The notes beneath the pieces are model-generated. The model saw only the letters and a program-made list of their open reading frames with translations. It was not told the origin of the DNA and searched no databases. Shown here one piece after another: positions 1 through 9,006 of a stretch of DNA of 64,000 nt. Source of the stretch: Halalkalicoccus paucihalophilus (GTDB lineage Archaea; Halobacteriota; Halobacteria; Halobacteriales; Halalkalicoccaceae); NCBI RefSeq assembly GCF_001593955.1, contig NZ_LTAZ01000002.1, forward strand, positions 1-64,000, read 5' to 3'. Every line of letters begins with the position of its first letter. The stretch's first letter is position 1. Made by a program: the position numbers and the translations under genes.

Positions 1-259
1 CGTGATCGCCCTGAAGCTCGATCCGGCCGTCCTCGACGGTGCCCCCGACCGCGAGGGCCCGCTTGAGTTCCGAGGCGAGCGCCTTCAGATCGACCGCCTT
101 CGGGTCCAATCCCTCGACAAGCGTCATCGGCTTGCCGTAGCGCCTGGATTCGACCCGGACCGTCGCGCGCTGGTCGGCGCGTGCCAGATCGTCGTCGATG
201 CCCAGTTCGTCGGGGAGTCCCGACACCGATCCCAGCCCCTCGTCCCGTTCGTCAGCCAT
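1..259 (-). CDS. SUI1/aIF1-type translation initiation factor (3' end outside window)
   Basis: Reading the minus strand from the ATG at 259 gives 86 residues: an acidic N-terminus, then a SUI1-like core with VRVESRRYGKPMTLVEGLD and a segment ending in GRIELQGDH. Archaeal SUI1 (aIF1) proteins are about 97-100 residues, so only about ten C-terminal residues lie beyond the left edge. The family binds the small ribosomal subunit and checks start-codon selection. The gene is divergent from the thioredoxin-domain gene at 331. Function is inferred from family resemblance. Confidence 0.85.
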   Translation of the reverse strand, partial: MADERDEGLGSVSGLPDELGIDDDLARADQRATVRVESRRYGKPMTLVEGLDPKAVDLKALASELKRALAVGGTVEDGRIELQGDH

Positions 260-330
260 ACCCGTGATACGGACTCGAAGGGCATAGCCCTGTGGCCACG
301 TTTACCTGCCGTGACTTCCTATCCCGGGTC

Positions 331-2463
331 ATGAGCGAAACCGACCGGAACCGACTCGACGAGGAGGCCAGTCCGTACCTCCGACAGCATGCCGACAACC
401 CGGTGAACTGGCAACCGTGGGACGAGGCGGCGCTTTCGGCCGCCGAGGAGCGCGACGTGCCGATCTTCCTCTCAGTGGGGTATTCGGCGTGTCACTGGTG
501 TCACGTCATGGAAGAGGAGAGCTTCGAGGACGAGGAAATAGCGAGGAAGCTCAACGAGGGGTTCGTTCCGATCAAGGTCGACCGCGAGGAGCGCCCCGAT
601 CTGGACAGCATCTACCAGACGATCTGCCAACTCGTCACGCGACGGGGTGGTTGGCCCCTCTCCGTGTGGCTCACCCCCGACGGCCGGCCCTTCTACGTCG
701 GCACCTACTTCCCGCGCGAATCGCGCCGCGGGACGCCCGGCTTCGGCGACCTCCTCTCGAACATCACGGAAAGTTGGGAGAGCGATCGCGAGGAGATCGA
801 GAACCGCGCCGACCAGTGGACCCGCGCGATCACCGACCAGTTGGAGGAGGTGCCCGATGCGAGCGAGCGTCCCGATGGCGTGCTGATCGAGGCCGCCGAC
901 GCCGCGCTGCGGGGAGCCGATCGCGAACACGGCGGGTTCGGCGAGAACGGTCCGAAGTTCCCCCAGACAGCCCGCTTGGAGGTTCTCCTGCGGGCACACG
1001 ACCGCACTGGACGGCGACCCTACGGCGAGGTCGTCACCGAGACACTCGACGCGATGGGGAGTAGAGGAATGTACGACCAGCTCTGCGGCGGATTTCATCG
1101 GTACGCCACGGACCGCCAGTGGGTCGTCCCGCACTTCGAGAAGATGCTCTACGACAACGCCGAGCTCCCCCGAACCTACCTCGCGGGCTACCGAGCGACC
1201 GGCGAGGAGCGCTACGCACGGATCGTCCGCGAGACGCTCGAATTCGTCCGCCGCGAACTCCAGCATCCCGACGGCGGGTTTTACAGCACGCTCGACGCCC
1301 AGAGCGCGGACCCCGAAACGGGCGAGCGCGAGGAGGGTGCGTTCTACGTCTGGACGCCCGAGGAGGTCGAGGAGGTGCTCGACGAGGGGGACGTCGAACT
1401 GTTCTGTGACCGATACGGGATCGACGAGCGGGGCAATTTCGAGGGGAAGACGGTACTGACGCTCGCCCGGAGTATCGGGTCGCTGGCCGAGGAGTACGGG
1501 ATGGACGAGAGCGAGGTCGACGAACGGCTCGCCGAGGCCCGAGCGAAGCTGTTCGAGGTCCGCGAGGAGCGCCCGCGGCCGCGCCGGGACGAGAAGGTGC
1601 TCGCGGGGTGGAACGGCCTGATGATCTCGGCCTTCGCGGAGTCTGGACTGATACTGGACGAATCGTACGCCGAAAGCGCCGTTTCGGCCCTCGAGTTCGT
1701 CCGCGAGCAGCTCTGGGACGGGGAGGAAAAGCGCCTCTCGCGGCGGTTCAAGGATCATGAAGTGAAGATCGACGGCTACCTCGAGGACTACGCGTTCCTT
1801 GCACGGGGCGCGTTCGACACCTATCAGGCGACCGGCGAACTCGACCATTTGAAGTTCGCCCTCGACCTCGCGCGGGCGATCGAGCGGGAGTTCTGGGACG
1901 CGAATCGAGAGACGCTGTATTTCACGCCCGAGGCCGGCGAGGAACTCGTCGCCCGCCCGCAGGAACTGGGCGATCAGTCCACGCCGTCGAGCCTGGGCGT
2001 GGCCTGTGACGTCCTGCTCTCCCTCGCGCCGTTCGCCGACGCAGATTTCGAAGGGATCGTCGAGCGGGTGCTCACCCGACACGGCGACCGCGTTCGAGGC
2101 AATCCGCTCGAACACGCGACGCTGGCGCTGGTCGCGGATCGCTTCGAGAACGGCTCGCTCGAGATGACGGTCGCCGCAGAGGAGCTTCCCGACGAGTGGC
2201 GCGAGCGGTTAGGCGGGACGTACCTCCCAAACAGGATCCTCGCGCGGCGCCCGCCGACCGAGGAAGGTTTGCAAGAATGGCTCGACGAACTCGGGCTAGA
2301 GGAGGCGCCGCCGATCTGGGCGGGTCGCGAGGCTCGTGAGGGCGAGCCGACTGCCTACGTCTGTCGTTCCTTTACCTGCTCGCCGCCGGTCAGCGACGTC
2401 GAGGAGGCCTTAGAGTGGGTCGAGAATCTCGATCCCGCGACCCCAACAGAAGAGTCGAGCTAG
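331..2463 (+). CDS. Thioredoxin-domain/six-hairpin protein (DUF255, YyaL/SSP411 family)
   Basis: 710 residues. The N-terminal thioredoxin-like domain (about 1-160) carries the family hallmark YSACHWCH with Cys54 and Cys57, and GGWPLSVWLTPDG. The rest resembles the alpha/alpha six-hairpin (N-acylglucosamine-epimerase-like) fold, with PHFEKMLYDNA and KVLAGWNGLM. Length matches bacterial YyaL and animal spermatogenesis-associated protein 20. The biochemical role of the family is not firmly known; a redox or carbohydrate role is usually inferred. The start at 331 is preferred to 292 because family proteins begin just before NRLxxExSPYLxQHA. The stop overlaps that of the convergent thioredoxin gene through CTAG. 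Confidence 0.9.
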   Translation: MSETDRNRLDEEASPYLRQHADNPVNWQPWDEAALSAAEERDVPIFLSVGYSACHWCHVMEEESFEDEEIARKLNEGFVPIKVDREERPDLDSIYQTICQLVTRRGGWPLSVWLTPDGRPFYVGTYFPRESRRGTPGFGDLLSNITESWESDREEIENRADQWTRAITDQLEEVPDASERPDGVLIEAADAALRGADREHGGFGENGPKFPQTARLEVLLRAHDRTGRRPYGEVVTETLDAMGSRGMYDQLCGGFHRYATDRQWVVPHFEKMLYDNAELPRTYLAGYRATGEERYARIVRETLEFVRRELQHPDGGFYSTLDAQSADPETGEREEGAFYVWTPEEVEEVLDEGDVELFCDRYGIDERGNFEGKTVLTLARSIGSLAEEYGMDESEVDERLAEARAKLFEVREERPRPRRDEKVLAGWNGLMISAFAESGLILDESYAESAVSALEFVREQLWDGEEKRLSRRFKDHEVKIDGYLEDYAFLARGAFDTYQATGELDHLKFALDLARAIEREFWDANRETLYFTPEAGEELVARPQELGDQSTPSSLGVACDVLLSLAPFADADFEGIVERVLTRHGDRVRGNPLEHATLALVADRFENGSLEMTVAAEELPDEWRERLGGTYLPNRILARRPPTEEGLQEWLDELGLEEAPPIWAGREAREGEPTAYVCRSFTCSPPVSDVEEALEWVENLDPATPTEESS

Positions 2464-2849
2464 GCCGAGGCTTCGATCCCGCGGAGCTGCTCGGCGAGGT
2501 GTGCGACGGCGGAAATCGGCTCGCTTTCGACGAAGCGGGCGACCTCCTCTCCCTCACGCTCAATGATGATCGTGGGGATGTACTCGATGTCGTACTCCTC
2601 GACCAGTTCGCCCTCCTTCGAGCCGTCATCGCGCTTCTCGACGGGGTACTCGTGAACCTGCTCGTCGGGGATTCCGGCGGCGTCGAGGGCCGCACCCACG
2701 TCGGGCAGGACGGCCCGACAGTCCCCACACCAGTCGCCACCCCACACTCTGACGGTGAGGTCCTCGGCGTGTCGTCGGAAGGGTTCGAGTTCGCGTTCGT
2801 GTGCGTTCGGGTCCCAAGTCGGGTTCGGGCGCATCGTTTCGAGGGTCAT
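2460..2849 (-). CDS. Thioredoxin-family protein (WCGDC)
   Basis: 129 residues with one thioredoxin fold. The active site GGDWCGDCRAVLPD (Cys41, Cys44) and the cis-proline segment YIPTIIIERE are both present, so it should be a working dithiol oxidoreductase. There is no signal peptide, so it is cytoplasmic. It is convergent with the DUF255 gene; the two stop codons overlap in the palindrome CTAG at 2460-2463. The partner protein is unknown. Confidence 0.85.
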   Translation of the reverse strand: MTLETMRPNPTWDPNAHERELEPFRRHAEDLTVRVWGGDWCGDCRAVLPDVGAALDAAGIPDEQVHEYPVEKRDDGSKEGELVEEYDIEYIPTIIIEREGEEVARFVESEPISAVAHLAEQLRGIEASA

Positions 2850-2886
2850 GGCCGGGCGTTCGGGACCGAGGATATTAACGCGTGTG

Positions 2887-4122
2887 CTAGTCGTCGGGGA
2901 CGAGTGCCGTCAGCGCGATACCCGCCGCCGAGAGAACGGCGAGTCCGAGGAAGGCGCCGTCGAAGTAGTTCAAGTCGGCGACGACGCCGACGACGAGCGG
3001 GCCGGTCGCGCCGAGGGCGATATGGCCGGTCCTGAGCAGGCCGAGCCCGCTGCCTTTCATGTCCTCGGGCAGGGCGTTTACGAGGAACGTCTGGGTCAGC
3101 GGCGTCACCCCCAAGAGGGAACTCGCGACGATCGTCACGATGACGAGGCCCGTAAAGCCCTCTATGAAGGGGAGGGCCGCGAGCCCGAGCGTCGTGATGG
3201 CGATGACGACGTACAGCGTCGGGCGGGTACCGAAGCGATCCCCGCTTGCGCCCGCAATCGGCTGGACGGCGACGCCGCTCGCGAAAAAGAGGCCGAACAG
3301 GCCGGCCGCGAGGCTCGGAGAGAGCCCCTTCATCTCGACGAGGTAGGTCGGATAGAAGCCGGTAAAGCCCTGATAGACGAAAAAGAGGAAGACGTGGACG
3401 CCGGTGACGATCAGTATCGAGCGTTCGGCGATCCCGCGGCCGACGTATTTCAGGGTCCCGATCGAGAGGCTGTCGACCGCGCTCTCTTCGGTCAGCTTTC
3501 CCGGAACGACACGGTAGAGGACGACAGTCATCAGGAAGAAGAGGGGGACCGTCATGCCGAACCCGAGTCGCCACGAAACGGTCGCCGCGAGTAGGCCCGC
3601 GACCACCGGCAGGATCGCGTTGCCCGCTTCGCCGACCGCAAGCGTCAGCCCGATGGCGGTGCCGTCACGCTCGTCGTAGATCCCCGAGAGGATCGTGAAT
3701 CGGGCGGGGCCGAAGAGCGCCGTCGAGAAACCGAACAGGGCGGTCGCGAGAAAGAGTATCAGGGCCGTGTTCGAGACGGCCACGACCGCGATCATCGTCC
3801 CCGAGACGAGCGTACTGACCACGAGCGCGTTCCCCTCGCCCAGCCGGTCGCCGATGACCCCGCCGGGGAACTGGCCGAGCGCGTAGGCGACCCACAGAAC
3901 GGTGATCAACAGGCCCGCAGTGGTCAGCCCGAGCGAGAACTCCGTACGGATGTAGGGCAGTAGGGCGGGAAAGACGAGACGAACGCCGAGCGAGAGGAAC
4001 CAGCCGCCAGCGACTCCCAACAGGATCCAGCCGCGCCCGCCGCTCCAGAGGTCACGCGCGAGGGTTCGGAGGGCTGTGGTTCCGGCTGACTGCACAGTCA
4101 GCCCCACGCCAAGCGGTCTCAT
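2887..4122 (-). CDS. MFS transporter
   Basis: 411 residues, almost entirely hydrophobic helices, consistent with the 12-segment major facilitator fold. The loop after the second helix reads GGVIGDRLGEGNALV, the usual MFS G-x-x-x-D-R/K-x-G motif, and a second copy, GASGDRFGTRPTL, starts the C-terminal half. It acts in the cytoplasmic membrane. The substrate cannot be told from sequence. The cysteine synthase gene lies divergently upstream, which gives no strong clue. Confidence 0.85.
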   Translation of the reverse strand: MRPLGVGLTVQSAGTTALRTLARDLWSGGRGWILLGVAGGWFLSLGVRLVFPALLPYIRTEFSLGLTTAGLLITVLWVAYALGQFPGGVIGDRLGEGNALVVSTLVSGTMIAVVAVSNTALILFLATALFGFSTALFGPARFTILSGIYDERDGTAIGLTLAVGEAGNAILPVVAGLLAATVSWRLGFGMTVPLFFLMTVVLYRVVPGKLTEESAVDSLSIGTLKYVGRGIAERSILIVTGVHVFLFFVYQGFTGFYPTYLVEMKGLSPSLAAGLFGLFFASGVAVQPIAGASGDRFGTRPTLYVVIAITTLGLAALPFIEGFTGLVIVTIVASSLLGVTPLTQTFLVNALPEDMKGSGLGLLRTGHIALGATGPLVVGVVADLNYFDGAFLGLAVLSAAGIALTALVPDD

Positions 4123-4209
4123 TCGACTGTCGGTCCCGGCAGTATCGGTGGATTCCGGGTAGAGTTGTTAATATGACTCGGTCGAATTATTACCCGCGTC
4201 CATCAGGGG

Positions 4210-4215
4210 TTTATA
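4210..4215 (+). promoter_or_regulatory. TATA-like box for the cysteine synthase gene
   Basis: TTTATA centred about 27 bases before the ATG at 4239, the usual spacing for haloarchaeal leaderless transcripts. Confidence 0.6.
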
Positions 4216-4238
4216 CCTGTGTTCCCTAGCTGTCGGGT

Positions 4239-5207
4239 ATGCACGGGAGCATTCTGGACGCGATCGGGACGCCGCTGGTCCAGGTCGACTCCCCGGAGGG
4301 CGCCACCGTGGCGGCGAAACTGGAGTCGTTCAATCCGGGGGGCTCGGCGAAGGACCGGCCCGCACTCGCGATGATCGAGGCCGCCGAACGTGAGGGACTG
4401 CTCTCGCCGGGCGATTCGATCGTCGAACCCACGAGCGGGAACACGGGGATCGGACTGGCGGTCGCCTCCGCCGCGAAGGGCTACGATCTGACGATCGTTC
4501 TCCCCGATACGATGTCCGAGGAACGTCGCCGCCTGCTTCGGGCCTACGGCGCCGAGATCGAACTCGTTTCGGGGGAGATGACCGACGCCAGAGAGCGCGC
4601 CAACGAGATCGTCGCCGAGACCGGCGCCGTCCAGTTGGGCCAGTTCGAGAACGCCGCGAACGCCGAGGCCCACTACCGGACGACCGCCCCCGAGATCATC
4701 GAGGCCGTCGACGGTCGCGAGGTCGATGCGCTGGTCGCGGGCGTCGGTACTGGTGGTACCGTCACCGGCACGGGCCGACGGCTCAAGGAGGAGTACCCCG
4801 AGATGGACGTGATCGCGGTCGAACCCGCCGAAAACGCGGTTCTCTCGACGGGCGAGCCCGGCAAGGACGAGTTTCAGGGGATGGGGCCGGGCTTCGTGAG
4901 CGAACTGCTCGACGTGGATCTGTTGGACGCCATCGAGACGGTCGCGCTCGCGGATGCCGAGGCAGAGTGTCGCCGCCTCGCGCGCGAGGAGGGGATCCTC
5001 GTGGGCCAGTCGAGCGGCGCGGCCTCGATCGCCGCGCGCCGCGTGGCCGAGCGGCGCGCACGACCCGAACTGAACTGCCCCGAAGCGCCCGACGTGACCT
5101 TCAGCGCCGACGGCGGCGCGGAGGCGGGCTACGACGACTGCCCGCTCGTCGTGGCGATCTTCCCCGACAGCGGCGAGCGCTACCTCTCGACTGGGCTGTT
5201 CGACTAG
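4239..5207 (+). CDS. cysK: Cysteine synthase-type PLP enzyme
   Basis: 322 residues, fold-type II PLP enzyme of the O-acetylserine sulfhydrylase group. The PLP lysine is Lys38 in FNPGGSAKDRPA, the substrate/phosphate loop is PTSGNTGIGLA, and the PLP phosphate loop is GVGTGGTVTGTGR. The serine of GQSSGAAS, which contacts the pyridine nitrogen, is present. It should form cysteine from O-acetylserine (or a related activated serine) and sulfide. Cystathionine beta-synthase activity cannot be excluded. Start chosen by the TATA box at 4210. Its stop overlaps the next gene's stop in CTAG (5204-5207). Confidence 0.88.
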   Translation: MHGSILDAIGTPLVQVDSPEGATVAAKLESFNPGGSAKDRPALAMIEAAEREGLLSPGDSIVEPTSGNTGIGLAVASAAKGYDLTIVLPDTMSEERRRLLRAYGAEIELVSGEMTDARERANEIVAETGAVQLGQFENAANAEAHYRTTAPEIIEAVDGREVDALVAGVGTGGTVTGTGRRLKEEYPEMDVIAVEPAENAVLSTGEPGKDEFQGMGPGFVSELLDVDLLDAIETVALADAEAECRRLAREEGILVGQSSGAASIAARRVAERRARPELNCPEAPDVTFSADGGAEAGYDDCPLVVAIFPDSGERYLSTGLFD

Positions 5208-5656
5208 CTCCCGAACTCCCCCTCGGCGACGCGCACGACGACCGTTTCCTCGACATCGCGCAGGTCGTACTCCGGGATCTCGCCGTCGCGGCGAGTGACG
5301 TACATCGGTTCGACGAGCCGCCCGTCCTCGACGCCGTAGACCGCGAGCGACTGGGCCGTCGCCCCGACACCGATCTCGTTGTCCCGGACCCGCTCTGCGA
5401 GCGTCCGCGAGAGCCACTCGTCGGTGCTGATCGAGGGGTCCCTGACGAACGCTGTTTCGGCGAAGCGGACCAGATACCAGTTCAGATCGTTCAACAGCGA
5501 GACCGCCCCGCCCAGACTCACCGTCTCGATGGCGACGGAGTTCTCCCACGGCTCCGAGAGGTCGTGGGTCGCGAGCGCCTCGCGGGCAGTCTCGCGGCTC
5601 AAAAGCTCGAAGCGCACGTCTACCCCTTGCTTGCCGACGATACAGACGGTCGTCAC
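5204..5656 (-). CDS. Conserved haloarchaeal protein of unknown function
   Basis: 150 residues, soluble and acidic, no transmembrane segment or signal. It begins MTTVCIVGKQGVDVRFELL and ends in a probable beta-rich segment. I recognise no catalytic motif. It may belong to a haloarchaea-specific DUF family (DUF5804 is my guess, low certainty). It is convergent with cysK through a shared CTAG stop and lies downstream of thiI in the same direction after a 57-base gap, so co-transcription with thiI is possible. Confidence 0.7.
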   Translation of the reverse strand: MTTVCIVGKQGVDVRFELLSRETAREALATHDLSEPWENSVAIETVSLGGAVSLLNDLNWYLVRFAETAFVRDPSISTDEWLSRTLAERVRDNEIGVGATAQSLAVYGVEDGRLVEPMYVTRRDGEIPEYDLRDVEETVVVRVAEGEFGS

Positions 5657-5713
5657 GGACGGAGAATGTCGAGGCCATCGAAAAGTGGTTTTGGTTGCCG
5701 TCGCCCGTTCGTG

Positions 5714-6880
5714 CTACAGGTCGCCCCGCTCGATCCCGGCGACCGCCTCGGCGACCAGTGCCTCCAGATCCGGCTCCGCGGCTTCGACTTCCTCGAGCGA
5801 GGCGTTCGTCTCGGGATAGTCGGGCGCGATCCGGTTACAGCCCGCCTCGATGGTCGCGTCCTCGTAGGTCCCGATCTTTCGCGCCTGTGCGATGATCTCC
5901 TGTTTGTCCCGCGTCAAAAGCGGGCGGTGGACGGGCAGGTCAGTGGCGCAGTCAGTCACTACGAGGTTCGCGCTGGTCTGGCTCGACTTCTGTCCGATCG
6001 CCTCGCCGGTGACGATCCCCGCCGCGCCCGAGTCCTCGGCGACCCGTTCGGCGACCCGAAGCATGAACCGACGAAGCGAGAGCATCCGCGTCGGACCGAT
6101 CTCGCCCACCAATCGGTCGGCCACCGCGCCCGCGGGCGCGATCCGGAGATCGAACTCGTGGTTCGGCGTATAGCCCCCGAGTGTGCGGGCCGACTCGACC
6201 GCCCGTGCGACGTGATCGACCCCGCCATACGCCTCGAAATCGAAGTACAGCGGGATCACCGGAGCGCCGCGTTTCATCACCTCCCACGCCGCGACGGGCG
6301 AGTCGATACCCCCGGAGAGGAGCGCGACGAGCGGGCGCTGGGTTCCCAGCGGGAGGCCGCCCGGCCCCGCGCGCTTATCGGTGAACACGAACGCTTCGTC
6401 CGAGCGGCACTCGACGTAGAACGTCCTCGCGGGGTTCTCGAGATCGACCACGGGATCGGAAAGGGCGTCCCAGACGGCCTGCCCGCCATCGCGCTCGATG
6501 TCCTCGCTCGTAAACGGATGGGCGTCGCGCTCGCCGGCACGCCGCGCGTCCACGGCGAAGGGACCCTCGAACTCGGTCGCGTCGGCGGTCTCGACGAGTG
6601 CCTCGGAGATCGCCTCGATGGTCGGTTCCGTCGAGATGGCGGGGCTGGCCGAGACGATCCCGAAGGTCTCACAGGCAGCCGTGGTGGCGGCCTCTGGATC
6701 GGTGGTGCGGATCCGCGGACGCGACCACTGCCAGTCGAGTTGGGCACTAACGTCCCGCGAGTCGAACATCGCCCGAAGGTTCGTCTCCAACGAGCGCTCC
6801 ATGTCCCGCTGGACTTTCGTGCTCTTGACGCCGATGTCCCCGTAGCGAACGAGGACGGTGTCGGCTCCGGGCGGTGTCAT
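5714..6880 (-). CDS. thiI: tRNA 4-thiouridine synthase ThiI
   Basis: 388 residues. The N-terminal ferredoxin-like and THUMP domains cover about 1-165 (YGDIGVKS near the start), followed by the PP-loop ATP-pyrophosphatase domain with SGGIDSP at 189-195 and GEAIGQKSSQTSANL. There is no C-terminal rhodanese domain, as in other archaea, so sulfur must come from another route. It adenylates U8 of tRNA and inserts sulfur; in many organisms it also supports thiazole synthesis. A TTTATC box lies 23-28 bases upstream. Confidence 0.93.
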   Translation of the reverse strand: MTPPGADTVLVRYGDIGVKSTKVQRDMERSLETNLRAMFDSRDVSAQLDWQWSRPRIRTTDPEAATTAACETFGIVSASPAISTEPTIEAISEALVETADATEFEGPFAVDARRAGERDAHPFTSEDIERDGGQAVWDALSDPVVDLENPARTFYVECRSDEAFVFTDKRAGPGGLPLGTQRPLVALLSGGIDSPVAAWEVMKRGAPVIPLYFDFEAYGGVDHVARAVESARTLGGYTPNHEFDLRIAPAGAVADRLVGEIGPTRMLSLRRFMLRVAERVAEDSGAAGIVTGEAIGQKSSQTSANLVVTDCATDLPVHRPLLTRDKQEIIAQARKIGTYEDATIEAGCNRIAPDYPETNASLEEVEAAEPDLEALVAEAVAGIERGDL

Positions 6881-6902
6881 GATCGGACGTAGTCCGAGGA
6901 GG

Positions 6903-6908
6903 GATAAA
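6903..6908 (-). promoter_or_regulatory. TATA-like box for thiI
   Basis: TTTATC on the minus strand, 23-28 bases before the ATG at 6880; supports that start and a leaderless message. Confidence 0.55.
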
Positions 6909-6932
6909 CGGGCTTCGAACCCCTCTCGGGGC

Positions 6933-8138
6933 CTAAAAGGTCGAGAGCTCGCCGTCGATGGTGCGCTGCGTGATCTCCGAGACGCCGGCGAGTTCGCGGT
7001 CGACGATCTCGGTCACGTCGTCCTCGATGTCGGCGAGCGAAACGCCCTCTTCCGCGACGACGTGGGCGTCGGCGACGTGGGGTTGGTCGATCGGGCGACC
7101 GATCTGGGAGAGCAATCGGATCCGGAGGTCGCGGATCCCGTCCACCTCCTCGACGACCGAGTGGGCGATCTCGGTCGAGAGGAGGTTGTAGATCTTCCCG
7201 ATGTGGTTGACGGGGTTCTTTCCACTGGTCGCTTCCATCGACATCGAGCGGTTGGGCGTGATCAGGCCGTTGGCGCGGTTGCCCCGCCCCACGGAGCCGT
7301 CGTCGCCCTGTTCGGCGGAGGTGCCGGTCGTCGTGAGGTAGATCGAGTTTTCCTCGTAGTCGTCGGCGGTGTTCACGTAAACGGAGACCTCCCGGTCGGT
7401 GTACTCACCGGCGAGGTCGGCGACGTGTTCGCTGACGCCCGAAACGGCGTCAGTGTACGCGTTCATGTCGACGATGTACTCATCGATCATCGCCACGGCC
7501 ACCGTGATATCGATCCGGTCGCCCTCGCGCTTGCCCATGATCTTCACGTCGGGGCCGATCTCGGGATTCGTATCGCTGTAGGCCCTGTTGAGACTTCGCT
7601 CGGCCTCCAGAACGATTCGCTCGGTTTCCGTCAGCGGGGCGTGACCCACCCCAAAGGAGGTGTCGTTGGCCATCGGCACGGTCGTTCCCTCCTCGCCGAA
7701 GACCTCCTGGAGGTCGCCGCTTCCCTCGCCCAGTTTCACGTCGACGATCACGTCGGTACCGAACTCGAGTTCGGGGACCGTCTCCGCGAGGTACTCGCGG
7801 GCGGCCTCGAGTGCGATCTTCCCGGTGGGGATCCGCGTTCCCTCGTACTCCTTCGTGGCCCGGCCGACGATCAGCAGGTAGATCGGATCGATCATCTCGC
7901 CGCCGCCGAAGGCCGGGGCGGCGTTACCCGCAACCAGTTGTGTCTCGTCGGTGTTGTAGTGTAGCACTTTGCCGACGCGCTCGATGTACTCCCGCGAGAG
8001 GGCGCTAGAAACGCGTTCTGCGACGCCGTCACAGATCGAGTCGGGGTGGCCCAGCCCCTTTCGCTCGACGATCTCGACTTCCTGATCCTCGACGGCCCGT
8101 CGATCGATCGGCTCGACTCGGATGTTCCGCTCGGTCAT
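6933..8138 (-). CDS. mat: Archaeal S-adenosylmethionine synthetase
   Basis: 401 residues, the usual length for the archaeal methionine adenosyltransferase family, which is highly diverged from bacterial MetK. Seen motifs include [14 protein letters not shown] near the N-terminus, [10 protein letters not shown], and [17 protein letters not shown] toward the C-terminus. It makes S-adenosylmethionine from methionine and ATP in the cytosol, the methyl donor for the several methyltransferases in this window. It sits upstream of thiI on the same strand with its own gap. Confidence 0.95.
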   Translation of the reverse strand: MTERNIRVEPIDRRAVEDQEVEIVERKGLGHPDSICDGVAERVSSALSREYIERVGKVLHYNTDETQLVAGNAAPAFGGGEMIDPIYLLIVGRATKEYEGTRIPTGKIALEAAREYLAETVPELEFGTDVIVDVKLGEGSGDLQEVFGEEGTTVPMANDTSFGVGHAPLTETERIVLEAERSLNRAYSDTNPEIGPDVKIMGKREGDRIDITVAVAMIDEYIVDMNAYTDAVSGVSEHVADLAGEYTDREVSVYVNTADDYEENSIYLTTTGTSAEQGDDGSVGRGNRANGLITPNRSMSMEATSGKNPVNHIGKIYNLLSTEIAHSVVEEVDGIRDLRIRLLSQIGRPIDQPHVADAHVVAEEGVSLADIEDDVTEIVDRELAGVSEITQRTIDGELSTF

Positions 8139-8200
8139 TGGCGAGGCTACACGTCCGGGTGTGCTATACCTTGCGATAACTACCCGGCCCGGAAATATAA

Positions 8201-8743
8201 CTAATATGCATTATCCAGCAGGAGTTCGAGATACGACGTTCTGATCTCCGAATCGGGATCCAGCCCGAGCGTTTCGACCGTCTCCGCGACGCCTGCGCGC
8301 GCGGCATCGATCCCTTTCTCCCGGACTTCCGTTTCTACCTCGACGAACTCGCCCAGGACATTGACAGTATCGAGCGTCACGACGTATTCGGCGATCGAGA
8401 AGCGTTCCCGTTCCTTCCCGACGGTTTCGACGGGGACGAATCCGAGCGAGTCGAGGATCGAGTCCATCACATCGGCGTCCCCGAGTTCCGTCTCGTACTC
8501 CTCACGCGTCTTCGAAGTCTCCCCGACGAGCGGACCCTTGTACGTGAGTTTCGCACGCTCGTCTCCATCCGCCTCCTCACGACGGACCCGAAGTGCCTCG
8601 TCCGTCTCGGCGAAGTCACGCATCGGCGCGTTGTAGTAGGTGTCCTCCTGTGAAATGGTATCGAGCGGGGTTGCTCCGTGTTCGTCGAGCGCCCGTCGGA
8701 CCTGTTCGTGGTTCGCCCGGACCTTCATCTCGACTTCGTACAT
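8201..8743 (-). CDS. CYTH-domain protein (class IV adenylate cyclase/CyaB-like)
   Basis: 180 residues forming one CYTH (CyaB-thiamine triphosphatase) domain. The ExExK motif is visible at the start (Glu3, Glu5, Lys7 in YEVEMKVR), followed by paired acidic/basic strand residues such as ALRVRRE and KLTYKG, expected in the tunnel that binds triphosphate and metal. CyaB-type members can make cAMP, but many archaeal ones may act on triphosphates instead. The real substrate is not shown by sequence. Confidence 0.85.
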   Translation of the reverse strand: MYEVEMKVRANHEQVRRALDEHGATPLDTISQEDTYYNAPMRDFAETDEALRVRREEADGDERAKLTYKGPLVGETSKTREEYETELGDADVMDSILDSLGFVPVETVGKERERFSIAEYVVTLDTVNVLGEFVEVETEVREKGIDAARAGVAETVETLGLDPDSEIRTSYLELLLDNAY

Positions 8744-9006
8744 GACTCCCCATAGCGAACGCGGCCTCGAAAAGTACCCGTTTCACACTGGGAGGACGCT
8801 TTTCCACCCGCTAACAGTGGTCGAACACTCCCAGTAGAGGGTACTGGTATCCGTCGATTAGCCACTCACTAGAACCACTGATCGGATTCAGCTATCGCGA
8901 TTCGTAGACGGGTGAACCGTCCACGGCGATGCGTGCCGATTAGTGGGTGTCTATTCTCTGATATTATCGTGGATAAATAAGTGTCAACGCAGGAATTGTT
9001 CGGCCG
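8744..9006. other. 263-base intergenic gap between divergent genes
   Basis: No RNA gene or convincing small reading frame seen. AT-richer stretches (such as the part around 8951-8985) precede the lipoprotein gene and include its probable TATA box. Long reading frames crossing this area on the minus strand are shadows of the genes downstream. Confidence 0.6.
8972..8980 (+). promoter_or_regulatory. TATA-like box for the lipoprotein gene
   Basis: GATAAATAA about 30 bases before the ATG at 9007. Confidence 0.5.

Noticed and set aside
472..2115. 547-codon open frame opposite the DUF255 gene
   Set aside because: No family features; codon composition mirrors the plus-strand gene.
4967..6892. 641-codon plus-strand frame across cysK end and thiI
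   Set aside because: Arg/Asp/Val-rich shadow; thiI on the other strand has all motifs.
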